A DNA stretch of 49,475 nucleotides from Chara braunii (taxonomy: Eukaryota; Streptophyta; Charophyceae; Charales; Characeae): the NCBI GenBank assembly GCA_003427395.1, contig BFEA01000784.1, positions 501,595 to 551,069 of the forward strand, written 5' to 3'. Of the stretch, positions 1-9,646 are shown in pieces. Every line of letters begins with the position of its first letter. The first letter of the stretch is position 1. Made by a program: the position numbers and the translations under genes. The notes under the pieces were generated by a model. That model worked only from the letters and a program-made list of their open reading frames with translations. It did not search any database and had not been told where the DNA came from.

Positions 1-735
1 ATAGTCTTGTGTAGATCATGCTTTTCACTCACATGCTAGTAGGAGATGATCCGATTCTTCCATGGATGATCTCTTGCTCAAATCTTGTGATATAGCCTAG
101 TGTAACTCTTGCACTTCCCTCACACACTAGTAGGAGATGTTCCGATTCTTTCATGGATGGTCCCATGCTCGTTACTTGTGATTTGGACTTCATGCCTTTT
201 CACTCACATGCTAGTAGGAGATGATCCAATTCTTCATGGGTGGTCTCATACTCATTACTTGTGATTTGGACTAGTGTAGATCTTGCCGTTTCACTCACAT
301 GCTAGAAGAGGGTGCTCCGATTATTTCATGGATGATCCCATGCTCATTACTTGTGATTTGGACTAATGTAGATGTTGCTTTTCACTCACATGCTATTAGG
401 AGATCCTCCACTTGTTTTATGGTTGATCTCATGCTCATTGCTTGTGATTTGGCCAGTGTAGACCTTGCTTTTCTCTCACGAGCTAGTAGGAGATGCTCCG
501 TTTCTCCTATGGATGATCTCGGGCTCAACACTTGCAAATTTTCCTAACGAAAGTCTTGATTTTCACCCATATGTTAGTAGGGAATACTCTGAATGTCCCA
601 TACATGATTTCGTGCTTAAAACTTGTGTCTTGGGACTAGTTTAGCTTGTGCCTTCCACCCACATGGTAGACAATGACATTCCGTTTCAAACTTGGTTGCA
701 TGTATGAGCCATGAGCATGTGTTTGAGCAAATCTC
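1..735. repeat. Satellite A, ~91-92-bp tandem repeat (left array)
   Basis: Head-to-tail units run from a conserved TTTCACTCACATGCTAGTAGG segment through GATGNTCCGATTC and TGGATGATCTC to TTGTGATTTGG. The units become irregular from about 540 to 735, where they grade into satellite B. The same family recurs at 24586-26845 and 27591-27735. Nothing coding is supported here. Confidence 0.9.
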
Positions 736-739
736 ACTC

Positions 740-2240
740 ACATACATGGCTCAACTCTCACATGTTGTGATGTTCCGGTTCCTACTTAGTTGATCTTTCC
801 TCCATGTGCATGTGTCTTGCACTAGTTCTTGCTTCTCATTGTCGAGTTCATGTGTGTTGTGATGTCCCGGTTCCTACTTAGTTGATTTTTCCTCCATATG
901 CATGTGTCCTTCACTAGGTCAAGTATCTCATTGTCAAGTTCATGTAAGTTGTGATTCCTACTTAGTTTATCTTTCCTACATGTGTGTCTGTCTTTCACTA
1001 GTTCTAGCCTCTCATTGTCAAGTTCGTGTGTGATGTGATGTTCCGGTTCCTACTTAGTTGATTTTCCCTCCATGTGCATGTGTCTTGCACTAGTTCTAGG
1101 TTCTCATTGTCAAGTTCGTGTGTGTTGTGATGTCCCGGTTCCTACTTAGTTGATCTTTCCTCCATATGCATGTGTCATTCACTAGTTCTAGCTCTCATTG
1201 CCAAGTTCATGTATGTTATGATGTTCCGGTTCCTACTTAGTTGATCTTTTCTCCATGTGCATATGTCTTTTACTAGTTCTAGTTTTTCATTGTCAAGTTT
1301 GTGTGTGTTGTGATGTTCCGGTTCCTACTCAGTTGATCTTTCCTCCATATGCATGTGTATTTCACTAGTTCTAGTTTCTTATTGTCAAGTTCATGTATGT
1401 TGTGATGTCCCGGTTCCTACTTAGTTGACCTTTCCTCCATGTGTATATGTCTTTCACTAGCTCTAGCTTCTCATTGTCAAGTTTATGTGTGTTTGTGATG
1501 TTCCGACTCATACTTGGTTGATCCTTCCCCCATGTGCATGTGTCCTTCACTAGTTCAAGTATCTCATTGTCAAATTCATGCATGTTGTGATGTCCCGGTT
1601 CCTACTTAGTTGATATTTCCTCCATGTGCATGTGTCCTTCACTAGTTCAAGTATCTCATTGTCAGGTTCATGAATGTTGTGATGTTCCAGTTCCTACTTA
1701 GTTGATTTTTCCTCCATGTGTATGTGTCTTTCACTAGTTCTAGCTTCTCATTGTAAAGTTCGTGTGTGTTGTGATGTTCCGGTTCCTAATTGGTTGATCC
1801 TTCCTCCATGTGCACGTGTCCTTCACTAGTTCAAGTATCTCATTGACAAGGTCATGTATGTTGTGATGTTCCGGTCCCTACTTAGTTGATTTTTCCTCCA
1901 TGTGCATGTGTCCTTCACTACTTTAAGTATCTCATTGTCAAGTCCATGTATGTTGTGATGTTCCGGTTCCTACTTAGTTGATCTTTCCTCTATGTGTATG
2001 TGCTTTTCACTAGTTCTAGCTTTTCATTGTCAAGTTCATGTATGTTGAGATGCTCCGGGTCATGCTTAGTTGATCTTTCCTCTATGTGTATGTGCTTTTC
2101 ACTAGCTCTAGCTTCTCATTGTCAAGTTCATGTATGTTGTGATGTTCTGGGTCATACTTAGTTGATCTTTCCTCTATGTGTATGTGCTTTTCACTAGTTC
2201 TAGCTTCTCATTGCCAAGTTCATGTATGTTGAAGTGTTCC
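740..2240. repeat. Satellite B, 92-bp tandem repeat, about 16 units
   Basis: The segment GATGTTCCGGTTCCTACTTA recurs every ~92 bp (for example near 770, 1038, 1130, 1220, 1312, 1404, 1588, 1866, 1958), each followed by TTGATCTTTCCTCCATGTG and TTCACTAGTTCTAGC. The period and the core GATGTTCCG..TTC..TTGATCT match satellite A, so the two probably share an ancestor. A shorter array of about six units lies at 27740-28260. Confidence 0.92.
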
Positions 2241-2338
2241 AATTCGTGCTTATTCGATCTTTTACTATGGGATGGGTGACCGACATTTGGCTGCTACTAC
2301 GGGGAGCTGATTTGATTAGGACTAGAAGTTTCTTCTTC

Positions 2339-2473
<135 letters not shown>

Positions 2474-2730
2474 TCTCCTCTCCTACTCCTCTCTTTCCCT
2501 CCCTCTTCGCCTTGCCCTTTCTCTCCCTCTCTTTTCCTCTCACTTGGCATATGATTAACCTTTCTCCCCTCACTTGGTACATTGTCAGGGTGCGAACGGC
2601 AAAAAGAGATCAAACCTCACTTGGTGCAGAAAGAGGGCAAGGGGAGGGTAGCCGGTCCCTTGTGCCACCAAGAAGGCAAAAGAAAGGACGGTTGAGAAAG
2701 TGGGAAAAAAAGGCGGAATCCGAGAGAGAG

Positions 2731-2737
2731 TATAAGT
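2731..2737 (+). promoter_or_regulatory. Candidate TATA box in the LTR
   Basis: TATAAGT follows a GA-rich stretch and is conserved in the other LTR copy at 28723. It lies about 200 bp upstream of a strong splice-donor consensus. Its position inside a putative LTR fits a retroelement promoter. Start-site use is not shown by the sequence. Confidence 0.3.
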
Positions 2738-2923
2738 GGAAGCAAGGTCATTTTGATTCAACCATTTCCCCGACTGCATGACTATGAGAAGAGGATGGGC
2801 TGATTGAGCAAAGAAAGGGAACAAAGAACAGCCAAAGAGCATGGAAAAGATAGGCATGTGGGAAGGGCTATGTGTCGACCCCCAACGGGGGATTGTATGG
2901 ATCTTTGTTTGTGTGGGATTGTG

Positions 2924-2933
2924 CAGGTAAGTG
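2924..2933 (+). promoter_or_regulatory. Candidate splice donor in the LTR or leader
   Basis: CAG|GTAAGTGA is a near-ideal plant 5' splice site, with the junction after 2926. It is preserved in the other LTR copy (junction after 28919). Acceptor-like TTGTGCAG and CTTTGCAG sequences stand just upstream of the second extra protein (about 6109) and of the main Gag frame (about 9655). This suggests, but does not prove, spliced subgenomic messages. Confidence 0.3.
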
Positions 2934-3641
2934 AAGGCTAAGGATGCCTTGAGCGGAATAGGGCCGGGAGGAACCGGGCATCAAAAAGGAAAAGGGAAGA
3001 GGGGCAAAGGGGCTATGGGACCCTTAGCATAAAGCCAACACATGGAAATGACCTTTGCGTTTGAGACTTGGAATGTAAATGAGAGAATGGAGTGTTATCT
3101 TGCCAAGGGAAATGTGAAGTTGTGCGTGCATGCATGTAAAGGCCCCGAAAAGACTAAGGGGTCTGCGTCAATAGGGTTGAGTAAGATGTATGAGACCCGA
3201 TGGGTGAGTAGAGGCGAGGGGAAGGACGGCATCGCCGCACCGCGATGACGCCGTAGGAACACAATGGTTAGGGAAATGGTGCGCGGCCTAAGGATGACGC
3301 TTAGCCTGCGCACAAGAGAAGAGAGACTCTCAAAGAACCCTTGGACTGCCTGCGTAATGGAAAGAGCAATTGTCGGAGAACACAACCAAGAAAAAAAAAA
3401 AATCAGCGTTGCGGAATGACCGGCGAGACTACCACCCGGCGTGAGGGCTGAGCTACATCCCCAATGTCAAAGCTCTCTCGCGCGATGGCCCACCCCCATC
3501 CATCTCAAAGCACTAGGTGGGGGTGACCCTGGGACGAATGGCCCGCGCCCTGAGCATGAGCGTGGGCGGGCCGAGCCAATTGGGACCCGCAGTGGGGTCG
3601 ACTAAGGCTCGAAAGTCTACCAGGGTTTGGCCCTACAAAAA

Positions 3642-3657
3642 TGGTGGAGGTGATGGG
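3642..3657 (+). other. Candidate primer-binding site, tRNA-Ala type
   Basis: Five bases after the LTR end, TGGTGGAGGTGATGGG begins with the TGG expected of a plus-strand primer site. Against the 3' end of plant tRNA-Ala as I recall it (complement TGGTGGAGATGCGGGG) it matches at 13 of 16 positions. The sequence after the right-hand repeat (29632 on) has no such match. The tRNA comparison is from memory. Confidence 0.45.
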
Positions 3658-5256
3658 CATAGGGTTAAACTGACCCTTTCGATTTTGAAGGGGGCGCCCG
3701 ACACACCAACGTGTACACAACCCAAGATAAGGAAAATGGACTTATGATTGCTCTTTCTCTTGTGAGAATCAGATTTGAGAGTGGCTGGGCGCATGGCATG
3801 GCCAGGCCTGGAGGTATAACATGCATGCTATGCACTTGATTAGTCGTTCCCTTGTGGAATGGCTCTAGCCCTCCCTCGTTCGTGCTGGTGTTCGCGAGTC
3901 CGGGGAAGCCTTGGGCAAGTCGCAGGTCGACCCTTCCTCTTCGTATGAAAGAAGGGCCCCCTCCTCTTCTCTTCTTTGAGCCCAGCGGGCTCATGGACTT
4001 TGCACTTTGAAATGCTTGAAGGAACCAACATGAACACAAAGGGTTATCAAGAAGGAACAATCCTGCCCTATGAAAGGACAGACAAGTGAAGCAAAAGGGA
4101 ATAAAGGGAGTTGCTAGACTCCAAGGAAAACTAGCTCACTTTTGAAGATTCTCACGAAAAGGAACCAACCACTATGTATGAAAATAAGGGGAGTGACAAT
4201 CATTGTCCTGAGAGAAAATTGTGAGCCATGGGTAGGAAGCGCTGGGTGCACCAAGGGAAAGGCATTTGTACTATGTGTGTCCCACTTGGGATTTGTGTTT
4301 GCATGATGGGATTTGAGCGTCCTGCCTTTCGGAAGGAAAGGATGGGTCTGCACCGGTCGGGGCGGGTTGCGAAACGTCGATCTCTTTGAAGTTCGCCGGG
4401 TTCCATGTGTGGGGGTCGGGCCACCGGGTTGTCAGGCAGGAGTTGGTCTTGCCGGCTGATTAGTAGCATTCTCACCCGAGCGGTCCGAGCATGGCTCGAT
4501 GACCTTCCCCAGGTAGGGTGTGAAACGTCTTCCAGGCGGGACGGCTGCTTGTCGGCAGACGGCTGGGGGACCACTGTATATGGGGCAAGGAGGGAGCCTC
4601 GGAGACGATTAGTAGCTGATTCTTGTCGGACCGATGGAAGTGAATGCCCGGACGGCTGACTTTTGTCCCTATATTTTGGCACACGAGGTAGCCCTTGGTG
4701 TCGGTATGGATGTGCAAAAGCGGCAAGACGGGATGTGGTATTCTGGACAAAACGAAAGGGCTAATGCCTTGCCGGAGCTTGGGTACCGCGCTCGCGATGG
4801 TTGAGCTGCGCTTGAGGTATGGGATAAAACTCTACCGATAGTACCAGCGGAGAGACCATATTGGGGATAGGCCGGTGAGGAGATGACCGGCCCGTATGTA
4901 AGATTGCGTAAAAAAAAATATGTGTTCCCCCTCTGTAAAGATTGAGTGAGCTTGGATTGTTGGACGGGGCATATTTCTAAGTCTATTCCCCCTCCTGCCT
5001 AAGTCTACACGAGTGAGAGATGATCGAAAGGAAGGAGGATAGAGGTCAGTTGGAATGAAACCAAGAAAAGGAATGTGGGGAAATGGATGGCCGACCAAAG
5101 GTATTATGGGAAGGTGGTACTTAGGAATGGGGAGGTAAATTAGGGAGACCTTGATGAGGGGTCTGAAATAATTCTCATCTAGGACGAGGGTTGACCTGAC
5201 CAGAAGGACCATTTGGTACTCTCTTATGAAAACAGGGGTCGGGTGTTGGAAACAAG
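3658..5256 (+). other. Untranslated leader of the giant retroelement
   Basis: About 1.6 kb lies between the primer site and the first recognisable protein. Open frames here on both strands are short or uncharacteristic, and none matches the protein family downstream. No tandem repeats stand out. I see no gene in it; packaging or translation signals would be expected in such a place but cannot be identified by eye. Confidence 0.45.
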
Positions 5257-6060
5257 ATGGCGCGGTGGTTGTCTTCCCCGATCTATACCAGCGGTCCGAA
5301 AATGTCGGTAGATGTAAGGGATGGGGTATTGGTCGTCCTCCCAGAAGATGGAACGTGGGCAGATCTTGAGCCAGCATATCAAACTGTGATGCTGGAAGGG
5401 GAGGACGCTTTCCTATGGATAGAGACGGTATGGGCTAATGTGAGCTTGAAAAGGTTGTCGCCGAGTTTAATGGATTTGGAGTTCCGAGGGACAGTGGAAG
5501 CCCGGGGGTGGGTCTACTTGTCACAAGACAGGGAAAATGCTATGGTCATAGACTTGGCACTTGGGAATACGCTGGACGAACTGTTTAGGAAGGCAAAAGC
5601 GGAGGTTGTGTGGGTTGCGTGTCAGCGGAGGGAAATGAAAATGGAGAGGGTAGATGTGCAGGTGGAACTTGGGGATAGGGGAAGCGTGAGGCGACCCGTC
5701 AGAACCATGCGATGTGTATTGCCTCCCTTTCTGGTGGATGCGGTCTTCGGAACCCGAAGCAGGCTAGCACGGATATGTCAGTCCATGACGAACCTCGGAC
5801 TATACCGGTGCGCTAGGCAAGACTTCTTTCGGTTGTCAGTAGAGAGGGGGCCGTTTGAAGGAAATTGGGCGGAGGAGCTGGCTGAAATGTTAAACTGCCT
5901 TAGCGTGGACAATGTCTTTGTCCCTAGCTCCGTGCATTGGGGAATAGTCTATAGAAACGTGGCGATAGGGGAGACATTTCTGGAAGGGGTGAGGGAGTTG
6001 TTCTACAACGAAGAGGCCGACTTCAGTGATGAGGATGAAGGTGATGAGATAGAGGACTGA
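5257..6060 (+). CDS. Unrecognised 267-residue protein, copy 1 of a four-member tandem family
   Basis: This is the only intact member. It starts MARW; ATG-MA(A)R starts also fit copies 3 and 4. Landmarks shared by all four copies: a hydrophobic strand ending in Trp (FLWIETVW, 52-59); a [Y/F/L]L..(G)(W)....I.LA.G segment (about 86-104); [L/V]P.F..D..FG (155-165); [FY][FY]....E.GPF.GN.A.E (189-208, GPF at 198-200); and E[ST][FY]L.GV.[EQ]LF (239-249). A strongly acidic tail follows (252-267). No signal peptide, membrane helix or known catalytic motif is visible. It lies 30-60 bp upstream of copy 2, on the strand of gag-pol, inside the putative retroelement. Function unknown; a retroelement accessory protein is the simplest inference. 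Confidence 0.7.
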   Translation: MARWLSSPIYTSGPKMSVDVRDGVLVVLPEDGTWADLEPAYQTVMLEGEDAFLWIETVWANVSLKRLSPSLMDLEFRGTVEARGWVYLSQDRENAMVIDLALGNTLDELFRKAKAEVVWVACQRREMKMERVDVQVELGDRGSVRRPVRTMRCVLPPFLVDAVFGTRSRLARICQSMTNLGLYRCARQDFFRLSVERGPFEGNWAEELAEMLNCLSVDNVFVPSSVHWGIVYRNVAIGETFLEGVRELFYNEEADFSDEDEGDEIED

Positions 6061-6120
6061 GACTTCTAAGGAGGGTGACTTAACCTAGGGGTGGCCTGGT
6101 ATTGTGCAGGAAGGGGAAAA

Positions 6121-6876
6121 ATGACTAGAGAGGAAATGATGATGGAATACACCTTCAAGGGATGGGAACCAAGGCGGCTCAGAGGGGGAATAGAAATGTC
6201 CATACCGGCGGAAAACGAGTGGAGGGGGACCACGTGCGAGTGGGTTGGGTTTGAGGTTGCTCGGGAGTTATCATATGTATGGATAGAGCGGATTTGGAAC
6301 CCGGTAAGGGAAGAGGAAGGCTGGGATGAGATAGTGGAAGGCAAAGTGGAATCGGTCGAGACAGTCGTTCTTTTCGAAGACGGGTGACGCCTATTTTGCA
6401 CTATGTTAGCAATGGGACAGGATCCAATGTGGCTTCTAGGGGATGCAGAGGCGCGAACCCAAAAGGAAGGTAAGAGGTTTGCCAACGAGGGATGGGACGA
6501 AGTTGGTAGCAGAGTTGTGATGGGAGAATGGAAGGAACTCAAGCCTCCTAGCCTACGAATAACGACGTGGGTGCCCGAGTTCGTGGCCGATTGGTTTGGG
6601 GGTTTCAAGCACATCGTAGACGTGGCTGACTCCATGGAGGAAGTACACATAGAATGTGTCTGGCTGACTGAAGAATTCTATAGGATCTCCTTAAAATATG
6701 GGCCCTTCTACGGAGATAAAGCCAGTGAAGTCCTCACTGTCCTGAGGATAGGTACGTACGACCGCCTAGAGGTAGAAAAAGGGACTTGGGACGCCATAGT
6801 TAGCTGGGAGGCGGCGACAGCCCCATCCTACGTGGACGATGTCTTTAAACTGTTTGAGGTACTGTGGTTCGATTAA
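6121..6876 (+). pseudogene. Unrecognised protein family, copy 2 (one in-frame stop)
   Basis: The frame runs from ATG at 6121 (a GTG lies in frame at 6091) to the stop before 6877, interrupted once by TGA at 6385-6387. Copies 3 and 4 have Trp (TGG) after the Gly at that point (EEGW, KTGW), so the stop is a single G-to-A change. It keeps YVWIERIW, LAMGQDPMWLL, VPEFVADWFGG, FYRISLKYGPFYGDKASE and SYVDDVFKLF, in the same order as copy 1. It lacks the long acidic tail of copy 1. Otherwise the length agrees with the family, so loss of function looks recent. Confidence 0.65.
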
Positions 6877-7177
6877 AAAAGGACCGAGAAATCGAACGCC
6901 GCGGGGAGGTCGGAGTATAGAGGATGCATGTGAATTAGGGTGTAACATAAGAAAGGGGCGTGTACATTAGTTTAGCAGGGGGTGCGAGTTGGTCGAAACA
7001 AAGGGGGGTATCAACAACCGAAAAAAGGGGAAAGATTCGTACGTCTATGGGGCAGGGATAGCGGCAAGAACCGGCGTACGATAGGTAAGGAGTGCGAAAA
7101 GACTAAAACTAGAAAGGCGCGAAATCTCGATGGATGCAGCGGTCGTACTAAGGGAACAGGAAAGGAGACGCTGCAAG

Positions 7178-7969
7178 ATGGCCCGACGGATGACATTCTG
7201 GGAGGATAGGCCTCGCGGGATCCGGCCACCAAGAGCATCAGGGGGCAGGGTCTAAATAAGCCTGCCAGCAAGAAATGTGGTAAGTAACCCGGTAATGGAC
7301 TGGGTGGGGGTAGAGTTGGTGGAAGACACGGTGTACCTAGTAGTAGAGCTGGAATGGCGTGCGAGAGGGGAGTTCGGGGGCATAAATTTGGACCTCCAAG
7401 GGCGCGTACATGCGCCAGGATCCTTACACCTGTCGGAAGAAGGATGGCGGACCTTTGGGATTGCCTTGGCTTCCGGGGATGACCACGTGCGAATGTTCGA
7501 AGGAGCATGGCAAATAACCTGGCCGGAGGGGTTTGAGTTCGCGGATCCAGAATGAGATGACGTGACGGCTGAGGTAAAAGTCGTCGCGGTAGGGGTCTTT
7601 AGGTTGTCGAATGAGGTCATACGGATGAGTCTACCACTCTTTTCACTAAGGCGAATGGGAGGCGAAGAGCGAGTGGAGCAGGTGGTGGCTGCCATAACTA
7701 GGCTAAATTTTGATGAAGCATTAATGTATCGGGAATACTACCTGGCCTTCCTAGAGATGGGACCTTTTGGAGACGAACAAGGGCACGAGGTGCTATGCAT
7801 ATTACGGGCAGCAGTAAATACTCGGCCGGGAATTCCGCAAATAAGTGATGAGGCCATATAGGGAGTCATCAGGCGGGAAGTAGGTCGGGGCGCAACCTAC
7901 ATAGATGACCTATACCGGCTGTACGAGCAGCCAGCGGAGGTTGCTGCTCCTGGGAATATGGAGGGATAG
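7178..7969 (+). pseudogene. Unrecognised protein family, copy 3 (three in-frame stops)
   Basis: One frame can be followed from ATG 7178 (MARRMTF; another ATG at 7130) to TAG 7967, through TAA 7253, TGA 7553 and TAG 7859. The family order is kept: GGR near the start, VYLVVELEW, LHLSEEGWRTFGIALASG, LPLFSLRRMGG, YLAFLEMGPFGDEQGHE and TYIDDLYRLYE. The stops at 7553 and 7859 stand where sister copies have Trp (GWDEVG in copy 2; HWGIV in copy 1 and TWDAI in copy 2), so each is a G-to-A change in TGG. There is no frameshift, so the frame decayed by point mutation alone. Confidence 0.6.
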
Positions 7970-8087
7970 TTGGGACCAAAGAAGAAAAGTGAGAACATAA
8001 AGGGTAAGGAGACAGTAGGTGGGCGTTTGTTGAGGATCGGTTGTAATCCTTTCCATGCGGACTATGCAGGGAATCGCCAAAACAACA

Positions 8088-8877
8088 ATGGCAGCAAGAC
8101 GTGTGCGAATGGGACGTCAACCCCGGTACCCCGGACCGCCTTGGAAAAACGGCGGGCGATGGGAAGCATCCCTCCTGTCAAATTCCAACTTTCGGAGATT
8201 CGACGTGGAATGGCAGGCCGTGACTCTAGGGAGAGACAACGCCTTCATGTTGGTGGAATGTCGGTGGATGGGAATGAGACTTAACCAGGGACCTGGGATG
8301 AAGTGTTTTACAATTTAGAGATAATCGGGGTCCTGTACCTACCCAAGACTGGCTGGCACTTGCTGGGGATAGGAATAGCGCAAGGCCACCAACCGGCTCC
8401 AGTCTTTCAGAGGGCGGCCCGGGTGTTGAGGCGGATAGGACAATCGGTCAGGGGTAGAAGAACGTGGACTTACTAACCAGGGTGGAAATGGGAGGTTGGA
8501 GGGAATTCAAGGCACCAACCACGCCGCTGAGGTGTCGGGTCCCCCGATTTATGATAGACCTCATCTTCGGGAGCCTCGCAAGGGCGCAGGAGCTGGCAGA
8601 CTCGGGAATAATCTGGGTAGAACACTTCCCCTTTCAGACCATCGAGATGTTCTATGACGTTGTCATGGAACATGGACCGTTTTGGGGAAACAGGGCCCAT
8701 GAGTTACTGGAAGTTATCCATATCCTGATATTTGGGTTGCCACAGTTAGCCTCGGTAGAATACGAACACGTAATCCAGAGGGAAATCGAGATAGGTGAGA
8801 GTTATCTAGTGGGGGTGGCTCAACTATTCGAGGAGCCTACCGAACCGGAAGGGTCGCGAGGGCGAGAACGGGACTAG
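8088..8877 (+). pseudogene. Unrecognised protein family, copy 4 (two frameshifts)
   Basis: It starts MAARRVRMG at 8088. The frame must change near 8285 (to GTWDEVF, then LYLPKTGWHLLGIGIAQG) and again near 8465 (to TRVEMGGWREFKAP) to follow the family. The last part is the best preserved: VPRFMIDLIFGSL, MFYDVVMEHGPFWGNRAHE, then SYLVGVAQLFEEPTEPEG with an acidic end. Frame breaks rather than stops disable it, unlike copies 2 and 3. About 140 bp separate it from the next open frame, the probable start of Gag. Confidence 0.6.
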
Positions 8878-9014
8878 CACCCGGGGGCGGGCCAATAGGG
8901 CAAATCAAGTATAATCCGCCACGTACAGGGGCTCACCGATAAAAATAAGGAAGGACCTCAGACCCGGACGATAAAAAACCGCTAGAGAATAAAGGGAGGG
9001 AGGGCAGACTCCTA

Positions 9015-9646
9015 ATGGTTGCCATGACCCTGGAGGTCGAAAAGGGGAATGCTGCTCATGACACTTTCCCTAACAGGATGCCTAACCAGGACTCCTACGT
9101 GTCGTCCGATGAAAAGGGGCACTCTAAACGAGCCTGTGATAAAGGGAACAAAGTTATGTCCCTCAGCTCAGTAGGGCGGCAGGGCCAGTCGCGGCTCCTT
9201 CTCGGGGAAGCAATCGGGAAACGAAAATGGGGAGAGGGCTATTATCCGAATAAAGATAAGCCAACGAAGCCGAAACCTAGGGAACCTAAATGCCTCGCGC
9301 TGTGTGTCCTGGGGAATCCTTTGGTTTATGCAGAACTAGGCAAAATGGCAACGGAGGATGAGACGGATAACCATAGGAGCGAAGGAATCCGGATGGTACC
9401 AAAGGGAACCGGAAGGAAATCTCCTCAGGGGAAAGCTCGGGGAAAGCCGGGGGAAGCAGGCAAGGGACTCAGGAAACCAAGGAGGGCAGAAATAAGGATA
9501 GGACAAGTCCCCGGAATTCAAAGGGAGCTGTGTCTAAGANAGTGAGGGTCACGGATGCGAGGCGCAAACTAGCAGAGATAGAAAAAAGGACCGCAGAGTA
9601 CAAGGCAAGATTGATTGAGGAAATGATGACTGGGAACGAAGAATGA
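9015..9646 (+). pseudogene. Probable N-terminal part of Gag (basic linker and short coiled coil)
   Basis: A Lys, Gly and Pro-rich, low-complexity frame opens at ATG 9015 and runs to an ambiguous base at 9540. Just after it, a different frame (that of Gag proper) encodes a charged heptad-like helix, RRKLAEIEKRTAEYKARL, ending at TGA 9644. The frame change falls exactly on the N, so a one-base assembly error is likely and the two parts may be one protein. TGA 9644 is followed by Gag sequence in the same frame. It could be CGA mutated to TGA, or lie before a spliced acceptor (CTTTGCAG at about 9655). No known domain is recognised in the first part. Confidence 0.45.

Noticed and set aside
4832-5377. 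181-codon frame on the - strand before the first accessory gene
   Set aside because: Composition looks random, with no domain; it overlaps the start of the better supported + strand protein.
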